DNA of 64,000 nucleotides from an uncultured Chloroflexota bacterium (GCA_913043205.1 CAJWLF010000003.1:1-64000), one strand, 5' to 3'. Counted from the stretch's first letter, positions 1 through 9,537 are shown. The notes: generated by a model from the letters alone, not told the origin. Program-made: numbers and translations.

Positions 1-1
1 C

Positions 2-739
2 GGTAAAAAAATTATTGAAAAAGAATTGGTAGATAATATTTTAGTTACAAGATCACATAAAGGGATGAGTTTAATTAATAAACATGATATTATACATATA
101 GATACTACAGCTAAAGATGTGTTTGATGTTTGTGGTGCTGGAGATACTGTTGTTGCAGCTTTATCACTATGCGTAGCTAAAAATATTGAAATTAATACAA
201 CATTGAATTTGTGTAATAAGGCTGCAGGTATAGTTATAGGTAAATTTGGAACTCAAGCAGTAAATATTAATGATCTTTTTGATGAAGTAGATAATATAAA
301 AGTTATTACAGATGATGATAAAATTAATTTTATTAAAAACAAAGACAAAAAAATTGTTTTTACAAATGGAGTATTTGATATATTACATAGGGGACATTTG
401 GAATATCTGTCACAGGCAAAATTAAATGGTGATATATTGATTATAGGCTTAAACAGCGATGCTTCTGTAAAAAAAATAAAAGGTCCAAGTAGACCTATAA
501 ACTCTCAAGCAGATAGAGCATATATGCTTTCCTGTTTGAAATTTGTTGATTATATTATTATTTTTGATGAGGAAACTCCTTACCACTTAATAAAAAAAAT
601 AAAACCAGATGTATTAATTAAAGGATCAGATTATAGCATTGATGAAATTGTAGGTAAAGAGTTTTCTAAAGAAGTAAAAGTTATAGATTTTATTAAAGGA
701 TATTCAACAACAAATTTTATAAATAAATTAAAAAAATAA
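2..739 (+). CDS. hldE: Bifunctional heptose-7-phosphate kinase / heptose-1-phosphate nucleotidyltransferase, 5'-truncated by window edge
   Basis: The open frame enters from the left edge; a TTG at 26 is only an internal codon, because the frame is open and homologous-looking from base 2. Residues up to about 80 are the end of a PfkB/ribokinase-type kinase with the GAGDT anion-hole motif. From about residue 115 a cytidylyltransferase domain follows, with FTNGVFD and the HxGH motif (HRGH), ending in a YSTT segment typical of RfaE/HldE. The family makes ADP- or GDP-activated heptose for LPS, S-layer or capsule glycans. The DNA is strikingly AT-rich (roughly a quarter G+C by eye), unlike everything beyond about 800, with A/T-ending codons throughout. 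It lies 4 bases upstream of the next gene. The family call is firm; the kinase half is mostly outside the window. Confidence 0.85.
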   Translation, partial: GKKIIEKELVDNILVTRSHKGMSLINKHDIIHIDTTAKDVFDVCGAGDTVVAALSLCVAKNIEINTTLNLCNKAAGIVIGKFGTQAVNINDLFDEVDNIKVITDDDKINFIKNKDKKIVFTNGVFDILHRGHLEYLSQAKLNGDILIIGLNSDASVKKIKGPSRPINSQADRAYMLSCLKFVDYIIIFDEETPYHLIKKIKPDVLIKGSDYSIDEIVGKEFSKEVKVIDFIKGYSTTNFINKLKK

Positions 740-743
740 TATA

Positions 744-1772
744 ATGATTATTGTTACAGGTGGTGCAGGATTTATAGGTAGTAATTATGTGCATTATTTA
801 CTCGCCAGCACGAATATAGAGCGCATTGTCGTATTAGACAAACTAACCTATGCCGGAAGCTTAGATAACATTAGGTCTCCGTTAACTAATGGGCAGATAG
901 AGTTCATCCAGGGAGACATATCCGTAGAAGAGGATGTGGAATCTGCAATACGTCATTGTGACGCCGTAGTTAATTTTGCTGCTGAGTCCCACAATGATCG
1001 CGCTCTACTAGACCCATCGCCATTCATTGAAACAAACGTAAAAGGGGCTGGCATACTTGCCTATGCAGCTGCACAAAACGGTGTAAAACGTATGGTTCAT
1101 GTAAGTACTGACGAAGTGTATGGGGAGATACGTGAGGGATCATTCCACGAGTCTTTGGCGCTTCGGCCAAGAAGCACCTATCCAGCGGCAAAGGCCGGAG
1201 GCGAAATGATGATTTTAGCCGCCGTGGAGTCGTTCGGGCTCGAAGCATGCATTACCCGTGGCGTAAATAATATAGGCCCCTACCAGCACCCTGAGAAAGC
1301 TCTGCCGTTATTTGTTACTAATGCATTACTAGACATGCCATTGCCGATTTACGGCACTGGACAACAAGTTCGGGATCGCATGCACGTATTAGACCATTGT
1401 TCAGCCATACAAATTGCACTCGAGCGTGGCGAACCTGGAGGCTTATATAACGTCGGCGTGGACAATGAATGTACGAACGAATATATGGTCGATCACATAT
1501 TGCAACGTTTGAATAAACCCAAATCTCTTAAACGATATATTGAAGACAGGACTGGCCATGATTTTCGCTATTCTGTGGATTCAACGCGCATGCGAGAATT
1601 GGGATGGGAACCTCAATATGACTTAAACGCCGCTCTTAATTCTTCCATAGATTGGTATGTTAAAAATGAATGGTGGTGGCGGGAAGCCCGTAGTGAAGAA
1701 TTTGAAAATTACTACAAGGAAGTCTATCAAGATCGGCTTTCCCAGGCCGGTCAGGACCATACTCCGGCTTAA
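744..1772 (+). CDS. rmlB: dTDP-glucose 4,6-dehydratase-like NAD-dependent sugar nucleotide dehydratase/epimerase
   Basis: Extended short-chain dehydrogenase of 342 aa. It has an N-terminal GGAGFIG nucleotide-binding motif, a YAGSLDN segment typical of RmlB, the STDEVYG motif and an active-site YPAAK (YxxxK). RmlB converts dTDP-glucose to dTDP-4-keto-6-deoxyglucose for deoxysugar synthesis in the cytoplasm; rmlA, rmlC and rmlD are not in the window. The first ~18 codons are AT-rich like the preceding hldE, after which G+C jumps to the level of the rest of the window. The encoded start (MIIVTGGAGFIGSN) is what heptose epimerases (HldD) commonly begin with, and hldD often follows hldE, so the gene may be a hybrid joined within this conserved motif. 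The C-terminal tail has the WW pair typical of RmlB. A related sugar-nucleotide dehydratase is possible. Confidence 0.8.
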   Translation: MIIVTGGAGFIGSNYVHYLLASTNIERIVVLDKLTYAGSLDNIRSPLTNGQIEFIQGDISVEEDVESAIRHCDAVVNFAAESHNDRALLDPSPFIETNVKGAGILAYAAAQNGVKRMVHVSTDEVYGEIREGSFHESLALRPRSTYPAAKAGGEMMILAAVESFGLEACITRGVNNIGPYQHPEKALPLFVTNALLDMPLPIYGTGQQVRDRMHVLDHCSAIQIALERGEPGGLYNVGVDNECTNEYMVDHILQRLNKPKSLKRYIEDRTGHDFRYSVDSTRMRELGWEPQYDLNAALNSSIDWYVKNEWWWREARSEEFENYYKEVYQDRLSQAGQDHTPA

Positions 1773-1883
1773 GTCAACCAACTCCTATTTTATATAGCCG
1801 ATGGTCCATCATCCCCAGAATATTCCTGGACTACAAATACCCAAAATAAGACAAACTTATGGCTTGAGCCTTAATTGAATACT

Positions 1884-1919
1884 AAAAGGGCCCGAAGCCA
1901 ACACTGAGCTCCGGACCCT
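1884..1919 (-). terminator. Rho-independent terminator for the lipoprotein gene
   Basis: On the minus strand the DNA reads a 12-bp stem (AGGGTCCGGAGC paired with GCTTCGGGCCCT, two G-T wobbles) around a 9-base loop, directly followed by TTTT. It starts 8 bases past the stop of the lipoprotein gene. There is no T-run on the plus side, so it should act mainly on minus-strand transcripts. Confidence 0.75.
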
Positions 1920-1926
1920 ATGCAAC

Positions 1927-2457
1927 CTACTCGCGCGATATATCGCCCGGAGTAAATAGGTCAACTTCCCCTACAGCGTCTACTTGCCATTTACGTTCAT
2001 CACGCCTTCCCACAAGAAGAAGCCCAACCCCTGTGGTAACTTTGTTACCATCCTTGAATGTCAGAGTAACAGTGGAACGACCCTTACTCTTTCTTCTCTC
2101 CATATCGTCTACCGTAAAGGAAGCTAGATCACCTTCCGGTATTTCCACCCCAAAAGCGAGATATGAAAGCAACGAGGTTTTACCTTCGGTATCTCGTTTA
2201 TAACCCAACCTACTTTTCGTAGTTACGTGTGATAGAGATGGATTGTCGGAGGCCGTAACTCCATTTTCAACGACAGCGGTCAGCCACTCTGAGGTAACAT
2301 CTTTACCCGCCTGGATTTCAGCAGCTTCTCGTGCCTTTGTCTGCTCAGATGTCTCGCATGCACTGATCCCTATCACCCCTACTAACAGAAGAGATGTCAG
2401 TGCAATTAGCTTTGTCAGTCTTGGAAATTTCAATCGATACCTCAAATACCTCGGCAA
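1927..2457 (-). CDS. Putative lipoprotein of unknown function
   Basis: 176 aa. Basic N-terminus, a hydrophobic stretch at residues ~17-30 and a lipobox-like ISAC with Cys34 indicate a type II signal peptide, so the mature protein is probably anchored at the outer face of the membrane. The remainder (~140 aa) is polar with beta-rich segments; no family was recognised. It is the last gene of the long minus-strand run and ends in a strong hairpin terminator. A 111-base gap separates it from the sugar-phosphate transferase upstream, so it may be transcribed with the glycan locus or from its own promoter. Alternative starts are possible, because several basic residues precede the hydrophobic core. 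Confidence 0.65.
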   Translation of the reverse strand: MPRYLRYRLKFPRLTKLIALTSLLLVGVIGISACETSEQTKAREAAEIQAGKDVTSEWLTAVVENGVTASDNPSLSHVTTKSRLGYKRDTEGKTSLLSYLAFGVEIPEGDLASFTVDDMERRKSKGRSTVTLTFKDGNKVTTGVGLLLVGRRDERKWQVDAVGEVDLFTPGDISRE

Positions 2458-2568
2458 TTATCTATTGCAACAAATTAATCCGTCGTCGTAGTGTCCGTAA
2501 GACCACCACTGATTCCTTCATCAAGCAATTGTAGTGTGATTTGCACCGTTCGCACCAGTACAAAATTA

Positions 2569-3966
2569 TTAATATGCACCACGACCACTCAAAACCACCC
2601 ACACAGTCCTACACAATATCTGTAAATCTAGCACAGGTGAATAATTCTGTATGTAGTAAAGATCCAATTCTACATTCTCCCTCAATGGGGCCTCACTTCT
2701 TCCCTGAATCTGCCACCAACCAGTCATGCCTGGTGGCACAGACAATCGAGGACGCTGCCATGCTTCATACTCCTCAACTACCCACGGCAGTTCAGGTCGA
2801 GGACCTACCAGGCTCATCTCTCCTCGTAAAACATTCCATAGATTGGGTAGCTCATCAATACTAGACCTGCGCAACACTCTTCCAAATCGGGTAATTCTTT
2901 GATCGTCAACATGCTTATATACCCGTCCAGAGTATCGCCCTAGATCAGTGCCGGATGTATCCTGCCGCATGGTTCTAAACTTAAATATCCAAAACAAACG
3001 ACCGTTTTCCCCGACGCGTTGCTGAGTAAAAAATACTGGCCATCCATCATCGATCAATATTGCAATTGCCACCAATATCAGAAGGGGGGCTGTAATTACT
3101 GTTGCTATACCACCGATTAGCAAATCAAACGCGCGCTTAACTGCCCTATCAAATCCGTCAATAGTAGGTTCTCGAATTCCAATTAGTGGAATTCCCCAAA
3201 AGTCTTCTGCGCGTGCTCGGACACTCATAGTACTAAATATGTCCGGCACAACATGTACTCGTACCGGCATGTTTTCTGCCGCTGAGATTAATTCGACTAC
3301 CCGATCATGGGCACGCCATGGAAGGGCTAGTATCACATCAGACACTGTGTAATCACTTATAATGGAAGCCATTTCGTCACCAGTGCCTAGGACGGGGACG
3401 CCATCAAATTCCGCTCCCGCTAATGATAAATCGTCATCCACATAACCTACAGTGCTAAATCCAATCCAAGAACGTGGACCAAGCATCTCAGCAACCCTAC
3501 GCCCAACTGGACCTGCACCAACAATCAAAAGCTGGCGCCTAAGGCCCAACTGTTGCGATGATTTGAGCGTTAACCTCAGCATCAACCTCGTCACAATTAA
3601 CGCAATAAGATTCATCAGCAGGAAGTATAAAAACAATAAACGAGACAAAAATTCCACTTTGAAGACGAACAGATATGCAAATAGAAGAATGAAACATAGT
3701 AATACCGACGGTAAGAGTGACCTGAGTTCATCGGCAGTACTGAACATGCGCCTTGGCTGATACACCCTAAAAAGCTGAAATGCAAACGTCCAAATAGCCC
3801 ATACAGCTAAGTAGTGCTGAGCCCCTATCCACGTTAAATTCCGTCCAGATCCTGAGCCAAATGGTAGCTCATGTCTTAACCAGTCTGCCAAGTACAAAGC
3901 TAAGATGCTGAATAGGATGTCGAAAACATACAGGAGAGCAGCGAGGGTTCGAGTTCTTCTACCCAT
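2569..3966 (-). CDS. Undecaprenyl-phosphate sugar-1-phosphate transferase (polyprenyl glycosylphosphotransferase, WbaP/WcaJ family)
   Basis: 465 aa, the full length of the long-form family. There are four to five membrane segments in the first ~130 residues, a nucleotide-binding-like middle domain (~150-250) with a GAGPVGRR motif, and the C-terminal bacterial sugar transferase domain (~270-465). That domain shows a KRAFDL start, FKFRTMR, SSIDELPNLWNVLRG, LVGPRPE and PGMTGWWQ. It transfers a sugar-1-phosphate from a UDP-sugar to undecaprenyl phosphate, the first step of repeat-unit assembly on the inner membrane face. Its start codon directly abuts the stop of the upstream GT4 gene, so the two are translationally linked. 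It is the priming enzyme expected for the glycan locus. Confidence 0.9.
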   Translation of the reverse strand: MGRRTRTLAALLYVFDILFSILALYLADWLRHELPFGSGSGRNLTWIGAQHYLAVWAIWTFAFQLFRVYQPRRMFSTADELRSLLPSVLLCFILLFAYLFVFKVEFLSRLLFLYFLLMNLIALIVTRLMLRLTLKSSQQLGLRRQLLIVGAGPVGRRVAEMLGPRSWIGFSTVGYVDDDLSLAGAEFDGVPVLGTGDEMASIISDYTVSDVILALPWRAHDRVVELISAAENMPVRVHVVPDIFSTMSVRARAEDFWGIPLIGIREPTIDGFDRAVKRAFDLLIGGIATVITAPLLILVAIAILIDDGWPVFFTQQRVGENGRLFWIFKFRTMRQDTSGTDLGRYSGRVYKHVDDQRITRFGRVLRRSSIDELPNLWNVLRGEMSLVGPRPELPWVVEEYEAWQRPRLSVPPGMTGWWQIQGRSEAPLRENVELDLYYIQNYSPVLDLQILCRTVWVVLSGRGAY

Positions 3967-5124
3967 TTAAGAGCCCCCCCTAACTAATTCCCGGTAAATG
4001 CCCGCTGTTTTTTCAATCATTGATTTCAGACTAAACCGAGTTTCTAATCTGGAAGCCGCATTAAAGCAAATTTTTTGCGATAAAACCGGAGACTTAAGTA
4101 AGCGTGCAACCGATTCCGCAAGACCATCAACATCACCATGATCCACCAAAAACCCCGTATCCCCATTCTCTATGAAATCTTGGCTTCCTACCACATCCGT
4201 GGCCACTACTGGAACCCCAGCATACATGGTTTCCATAATGGTATAAGGCAAGCCTTCCCACTGAGATGCTAAGAGGAAAACATCCATAGCCGGCAATAAT
4301 GAACGCACGTTCGCACGATATCCCAGTAAACGGAAGTGATCCTGCAATCCTCTATTACCAATTTCTCGTTCAATATCTTTTTGCAGCTCCCCTACACCAA
4401 ACCATAAAAAACACAGCTCCGGGAAATCACTTCTTAACCTATCCACTACGCTAACTACATCATATGGCGACTTCTGAGCAGTAAAACGCGACACCGTACC
4501 AACAGTTATTGCAGACCCTGGAATACCGAGCATATTCCTAGCTTGGTCAGGGGTGTGCACTCGAAAATGATCTAGCCCATTCTCTATCATCCGTAATTTA
4601 TTGCGACTAGTCACCTTCTGATCTATTGCAGCGTTGTACTCACCATTTGACAAGGCAATAACTCTATCGCCAAAAGTAGATGCAAACCTTTCAAATAGTC
4701 GATAAGCCGTGCGTTTCACACTTGGTGGAAAATTCAAAAAATAGAACCCGTGTGGAGAATATACGACCTTAGTTTTCGGACACACAACAGATGCCAATCT
4801 ACCCAATACACCCGCTTTAGAACTGTGGCAATGCAAAATGTCAAACTGTTCATCCCGAAGTATCGACGCAATTTGAGCTAATGCGCGAATGTCAGCCATA
4901 GGACTTACCGGACGAACTAGGTCTAACACACGTAAATCTATTCCTAAGTCCTTGACATCTTCAAAGAACGAGGTATCACCATGGTGATGAGAACGAATGC
5001 TCGGTGCCCCAATAACAACTTCAAATTCATCCGAAGGCAATCCTGCACATAGGTCCAACAGATGACGTTTAGTCCCTCCAACTGTTGCTTCCAGTAATTG
5101 AAATACGCGGATTGGTTTGGTCAC
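3967..5124 (-). CDS. Family 4 glycosyltransferase
   Basis: 385 aa with a GT-B fold: an N-terminal glycosyl_transf_4-like half and a C-terminal glycos_transf_1 half. Visible features are an early glycine motif (VGGTKRHLLDL), a CHSSKAGVLGR segment as in EpsD/EpsF-type enzymes, the donor-binding VSRFTAQKSP segment and an E-x7-E-like motif in WEGLPYTIMETMYAG. It should add one sugar from a nucleotide-sugar donor with retention of configuration; donor and acceptor cannot be told. It abuts the priming transferase (no spacer) and lies 13 bases after the epimerase gene. Confidence 0.85.
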   Translation of the reverse strand: MTKPIRVFQLLEATVGGTKRHLLDLCAGLPSDEFEVVIGAPSIRSHHHGDTSFFEDVKDLGIDLRVLDLVRPVSPMADIRALAQIASILRDEQFDILHCHSSKAGVLGRLASVVCPKTKVVYSPHGFYFLNFPPSVKRTAYRLFERFASTFGDRVIALSNGEYNAAIDQKVTSRNKLRMIENGLDHFRVHTPDQARNMLGIPGSAITVGTVSRFTAQKSPYDVVSVVDRLRSDFPELCFLWFGVGELQKDIEREIGNRGLQDHFRLLGYRANVRSLLPAMDVFLLASQWEGLPYTIMETMYAGVPVVATDVVGSQDFIENGDTGFLVDHGDVDGLAESVARLLKSPVLSQKICFNAASRLETRFSLKSMIEKTAGIYRELVRGGS

Positions 5125-5137
5125 AACTCAACCAATC

Positions 5138-6115
5138 CTAGGAACTTTGATCTGTACGATCCTTTATCCATTCAAATTCCGCTTTCAAACCATCTTCCAG
5201 AGTGGTTTTTGGAGTGTAATCAAGAATGTGCCTAGCCTTAGCAACGTCAGCATGACTATGAAGCTGATCGCCTTTAACTGGTTCAACATATCTGCGGCTA
5301 AAACTCATCCCAGTCACTTCTTCAATAACTTTGAGATAATTGTTTAGCGTGTCATGATGCCCACCACCTATATTGATCACAGAGCCTTTTACATCAGCAT
5401 GGACTGAACTTAGTACTGCCTCAATAGCATCATCGATGTAAGTAACTTCCCGTGTCTGTTCACCATTACCATAGATAATGATCTCTTCCCTAAAAAGAAG
5501 TGCCCGCATAAAAATATGGAATCCCATATCAGGTCGCTGGCCCGGCCCATACAACGAATAAAAACGCAAAATCGTACTAGGAATTCCAAAATGTCGCCCA
5601 TAAGCATTTACAAGATTTTCACAGGCCAGTTTGGTTATCGCGTAGTAGGATTCCGGATTCGTCTCCGCTGACTCAGGGGTTGGCAACGGGGGATTGTAAC
5701 CATAAACAGACGACGTGGAAGCAAAAACCAGCCTTCGAGCCGGAGGACATTTGCGCAAAGCTTCAAGAAGACGTTGTGTGGACAGTAAATTGTCATAGTA
5801 ATAAGAATCAAATGGCTTACCCCATCCACCTCGCACACCAGCTCTCGCAGCCATGTGAAAAACATCATCAACGTCGCACAATATCCTGGAAAGATTTAAC
5901 TCAGCAAGGTGACCCTCGACAAACCTAAATGACGAGTGTTTAGTCAAATTGTTCAAATTATCGCGCTTCTGCTCTATAGCATAACTATCTGTAAATCCAT
6001 CTATACCTATCACCTCAGATCCCTGCCGAATAAGACGTTCAACCAAGCGAGACCCAACAAATCCAGCAGCTCCTGTAACTACACAGCGATTGCTGCAATG
6101 CTTAGTCTTGCTCAC
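5138..6115 (-). CDS. NAD-dependent nucleotide-sugar epimerase/dehydratase
   Basis: 325 aa extended SDR. The Rossmann motif TGAAGFVGSRL is at the N-terminus, the STSSVYG motif is in the middle, and the catalytic YAITK (YxxxK) and an RFYSLYGPGQRPDM segment follow. The last two resemble UDP-glucuronate/UDP-glucose 4-epimerases (GalE/CapI-like). It probably supplies an epimerised UDP-sugar for the surrounding glycosyltransferases. It overlaps the preceding GT4 gene by 4 bases, so it sits inside the operon. The exact substrate is not assignable. Confidence 0.82.
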   Translation of the reverse strand: MSKTKHCSNRCVVTGAAGFVGSRLVERLIRQGSEVIGIDGFTDSYAIEQKRDNLNNLTKHSSFRFVEGHLAELNLSRILCDVDDVFHMAARAGVRGGWGKPFDSYYYDNLLSTQRLLEALRKCPPARRLVFASTSSVYGYNPPLPTPESAETNPESYYAITKLACENLVNAYGRHFGIPSTILRFYSLYGPGQRPDMGFHIFMRALLFREEIIIYGNGEQTREVTYIDDAIEAVLSSVHADVKGSVINIGGGHHDTLNNYLKVIEEVTGMSFSRRYVEPVKGDQLHSHADVAKARHILDYTPKTTLEDGLKAEFEWIKDRTDQSS

Positions 6116-7245
6116 TGCAAAGACATTTCTGAATATACAGCTAGAGTCTTGTCAATCATGTCATCAGCAGAAAAATGAGATACTATTCTGCGCCGTCCAG
6201 CCTCACCCATTTCCTTTGCCTTGTGTGTATCCGATAAAACCGCTCCTATAGCACTAGCTAGAGCCGGTGCATCATCGTCTCCAACTAAAATCCCTGTAAC
6301 TCCATCATCCACTACTTCCACTATTCCTCCAACTCGTGTGGCCACGACGGGCAAACCGTGCTTCATAGCTTCTAATAGGGCTAGCCCCAATCCTTCCCAA
6401 CGGGACGACATAACTGCAATATCAGCTGTCGCTAAAAAGTTGTCCACATCAGACCTCAATCCTGTGAACACGACCCTGTCCTCAAGCCCCATCTCGATTA
6501 CCATATTACACAGACGTTCAACATAGTGATCACCACCCAATTGCGTTCCGCCAATTATGATTAAAAATGCATCAGGGTGATCAATCACAACACGACCCCA
6601 CGCTTGTAGCAACAATTGATGATTTTTTTGCGGGTCTATTCGGGCAACGCACACAGCAACCGGGGCTCGCTCCGGCACACCTAATTCCGAGCGAATCATC
6701 GAGGTGGGAGTACTACTCATCTTCTCTGTCAATTCGTCTATCCCATAGTGGATCACAATCAAGCGCGGACCCCTAACCCCACCAAACTGAATCATATATT
6801 CAGCGACAGCAGACGACAAAGCTATTATTCGTCTATTCCCCCTACTAATCCAACTATGAACTATACGAACGAAAGTGTTCTGCAGTGATACTTCAGCATT
6901 GTGCTTACTACTAACCACACAATCGACGCCAGCAATTTTAGATGCAATCATGCCCCAGAAATCCGCCTTCAATAAATGTGTATGAACAAAACTATATTCA
7001 CCTCGCGCCACCTGCCTTACCAAGGCTGGCATCCGCACAAACCCGTACACTCCATCCATTTGTATTTTGGTCACGGAAGACGTTATCCCTTCAAATTCTT
7101 TTAGTAGATCATCATCCTTGAAATATATGAGATGACATTCATAATTTTCCGACAAACCCTCTAGCAACCTTAATAGATGATGTTGTGCGCCCCCTACCGC
7201 TAAAGATGTAATGATGTGCAATATTTTGGGCCGATGTCCGTTCAA
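6112..7245 (-). CDS. Family 4 glycosyltransferase
   Basis: 377 aa GT-B enzyme. The N-terminus has HIITSLAVGGAQHHLLRLL, the standard acceptor-side motif. The C-terminal half has VARIDPQKNH for donor binding and the E-x7-E-like WEGLGLALLEAMKHGLPVV. It resembles the GalNAc/glucosyltransferase group annotated EpsF/WcaL, but specificity cannot be read from sequence. It overlaps both neighbours by 4 bases (ATGA type), indicating translational coupling. Confidence 0.85.
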   Translation of the reverse strand: MNGHRPKILHIITSLAVGGAQHHLLRLLEGLSENYECHLIYFKDDDLLKEFEGITSSVTKIQMDGVYGFVRMPALVRQVARGEYSFVHTHLLKADFWGMIASKIAGVDCVVSSKHNAEVSLQNTFVRIVHSWISRGNRRIIALSSAVAEYMIQFGGVRGPRLIVIHYGIDELTEKMSSTPTSMIRSELGVPERAPVAVCVARIDPQKNHQLLLQAWGRVVIDHPDAFLIIIGGTQLGGDHYVERLCNMVIEMGLEDRVVFTGLRSDVDNFLATADIAVMSSRWEGLGLALLEAMKHGLPVVATRVGGIVEVVDDGVTGILVGDDDAPALASAIGAVLSDTHKAKEMGEAGRRRIVSHFSADDMIDKTLAVYSEMSLQ

Positions 7246-8450
7246 AAGGCACCTGCCTCTAAATACTTATCCATCGTCTTGTCAGCTTGTTGTTTCAAAG
7301 TAAATAGCTCCTCCACACGCCTACGACCTGCACGCCCCATAGAATCCCTAAGTTTTTTGTCCCTCAGCAATTTTATGAGCCGCGTGGAAAATGCGATCGA
7401 ATCTCTCGGGTCGATTATGAATCCTGTTTCGCCATCAACGATGATTTCAGGAGCTCCCCCAAAACAAGTTCCAATAACCGGAATACCTAAGGACATAGCC
7501 TCTATATTGCCCAGGTTAAATGGGTCTGGATATATCGATGGCGTGGTAACTATTTGTGCGTTAATCAAGGTATCTCTAACTGCTTCAGAACTCAACCATC
7601 CCGTAATTTCAAGACAACCACTCAATCCCACAGATTCAGCAAATGCTCGGAGTTTGGTTTCATAACGAGGATTGTCTCCTAAAAACACAATCGTTGGCCG
7701 ATCCGATATTGGAACTTCAGCCACAGCTTTCAATAGAACCTCTGCTCCTTTTTCATCACTGATTCTGCCTGGGAGAGTCACTTTTGGCCTTATTTCTGTA
7801 TTCATATCCAAGTACTGAGGCACCCATTCATCGACATCTATCCCATTATGAATAGTCTCGACTCGTTCAATCCCATTTATTTCAAGCGCTCGCCTCATAA
7901 CATCACTTATTGCTAAAACATACGAGCTATGAGAGTTAATTATCTTACGTGCCGCAGCATTACGAAAGGGATTAAAACGTAATCTTTGTGTCATAGCGCA
8001 ACTGACAATATTTGGACGAAAACACTGTGGTCCAGTAGTACAAGTTAATCTTCCGCAACAAACAAAAAGATAATCATGGGAAGTTACAACGGTAGGCCAA
8101 CCCATATGATCGCTAGCCCTAATGCAGGCTAAGGACAGGTAATGGTGAATGTTATGAGCATGCACTAGATCAGGCTTAAATTCCGCCAGAGATGATCGAA
8201 CAGATGCAACTGCCGATGGATTATTGACACCCAAAAAGTTACGAAACCGTTCCGGGTAATTGACAGGTATCGCGATTACCGCAACACCATCAATTTCATA
8301 CTCTTTCTGCAAGACCTCTTCTTGCACGGTGGTCACCACCAATATTTCATGCCCTTGCCTAGCAAAATACTTTGCTAATCGGTGAGCGACTACCCCTGCC
8401 CCACCTCTGTTATATGGCGGATAAAAATCCGCTAACATCGCAATTCGCAT
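7242..8450 (-). CDS. Family 4 glycosyltransferase
   Basis: 402 aa. The N-terminus MLADFYPPYNRGGAGVVAHR is typical of WbuB/WcaI-like GT4 enzymes. The donor domain has PGRISDEKGAEVLLKA and the motif region FNLGNIEAMSLGIPV, in which the first Glu of E-x7-E is replaced by Asp/Asn. Four Cys around residues 130-150 (CCGRLTC ... C ... C) form a conserved insertion seen in some GT4 proteins and may bind metal. It overlaps the next gene by 4 bases and follows the upstream GT4 by 6 bases. Confidence 0.83.
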   Translation of the reverse strand: MRIAMLADFYPPYNRGGAGVVAHRLAKYFARQGHEILVVTTVQEEVLQKEYEIDGVAVIAIPVNYPERFRNFLGVNNPSAVASVRSSLAEFKPDLVHAHNIHHYLSLACIRASDHMGWPTVVTSHDYLFVCCGRLTCTTGPQCFRPNIVSCAMTQRLRFNPFRNAAARKIINSHSSYVLAISDVMRRALEINGIERVETIHNGIDVDEWVPQYLDMNTEIRPKVTLPGRISDEKGAEVLLKAVAEVPISDRPTIVFLGDNPRYETKLRAFAESVGLSGCLEITGWLSSEAVRDTLINAQIVTTPSIYPDPFNLGNIEAMSLGIPVIGTCFGGAPEIIVDGETGFIIDPRDSIAFSTRLIKLLRDKKLRDSMGRAGRRRVEELFTLKQQADKTMDKYLEAGAF

Positions 8451-8456
8451 AATAAA

Positions 8457-9521
8457 TTAACCTTGGTATTGTTCCAGGCAATGCATAGCAACCGATTCCC
8501 AGGTAAATCTCCGCAAGACATCATTTCGCGCAGCTGCGCCCATGTCCTTACCCAGAGAACCTTGACTCAAGAATTTATTCAAAACTGATCTAATATCTGT
8601 ATGCGAACCCGGCCTTACAACAAACCCAGTGACACCCTCGTTAACGACTTCTGGCATTCCTCCAACATTCGAACATACTATCGCCGTACCGCACGACATT
8701 GCTTCTAACAGGACCAATCCTAGTAATTCGGGAAATCTCTGATGCCGACCAACATAATCATGATGTACCGAAGGTAATATGACGGCCTCCGCTGAAGACA
8801 ATGACTCTACTACCTGGAAGTCATTAGCGTCGTGCACAAAACTTACATCCTTTTCTACTGCTTCTTGTTTGAGAAAAGTTAGATAATCCGCATCAATTGT
8901 TCGACCAATTACTGACAATTTCGATCCATAAGGTAATCCGCGAATTAGATGCTCAATACCCTTGTGAGGAAGAATTCTTCCAAGAAATACAAATTGACCG
9001 GCAATTTTTGGCTTACATGGATAGAATCTATTTATGTCAACCCCTCCATATATTGGAATTGATTCTTTCCCTATAGACCCCATAGTCTTATCGGCAAAGA
9101 CAGACTGGACCATTCGAGCGTCAATAATTTTCCCTAACCTCATGCGCCGCAACAAATCTAAACCACCACCACCATGGTCTGTCACGTAAGAAGAAGCACC
9201 TGTTAACTTAGCGACTATTGCTGATATCGGGCACACAGTCGAGCGAAATTGGTGGCAATGCACTACATCAGACCAGACTATATGGCGCAAAAAACCGATG
9301 TTTAAAGGTTCATTTGGATGACCTCGTACATGCAACAATGGGCGTTCAATACAAACTTTGAGGTTACCTTTGCTATACGCGTAAGATCGCGAACCAAACG
9401 TTACTAATCTGACCTCAACCCGATCTGACATAGCATGTGCCAACTCAAACGGAAACCGTTCGCCTCCACCAAATTCGCCATCCGGGCCAAAACCTCGTGG
9501 CGTTATGTGCACTACCTTCAA
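8457..9521 (-). CDS. Family 4 glycosyltransferase (start reassigned to TTG)
   Basis: The frame extends to an ATG at 9575, but that start would overlap the methyltransferase by 38 bases and add a non-homologous basic leader. The TTG at 9521 has AAGGA 5 bases upstream and puts the LKVVHITPRGFGP strand at the very N-terminus, as in other GT4 proteins, giving 354 aa. The glycine-rich GGGERFP loop, FLGRILPHKGIEHL and LLGLVLLEAMSCG donor-site segments are present. It probably adds one sugar to the lipid-linked glycan. Confidence 0.8.
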   Translation of the reverse strand: MKVVHITPRGFGPDGEFGGGERFPFELAHAMSDRVEVRLVTFGSRSYAYSKGNLKVCIERPLLHVRGHPNEPLNIGFLRHIVWSDVVHCHQFRSTVCPISAIVAKLTGASSYVTDHGGGGLDLLRRMRLGKIIDARMVQSVFADKTMGSIGKESIPIYGGVDINRFYPCKPKIAGQFVFLGRILPHKGIEHLIRGLPYGSKLSVIGRTIDADYLTFLKQEAVEKDVSFVHDANDFQVVESLSSAEAVILPSVHHDYVGRHQRFPELLGLVLLEAMSCGTAIVCSNVGGMPEVVNEGVTGFVVRPGSHTDIRSVLNKFLSQGSLGKDMGAAARNDVLRRFTWESVAMHCLEQYQG

Positions 9522-9537
9522 AGTGTTCCTTAGCCCT

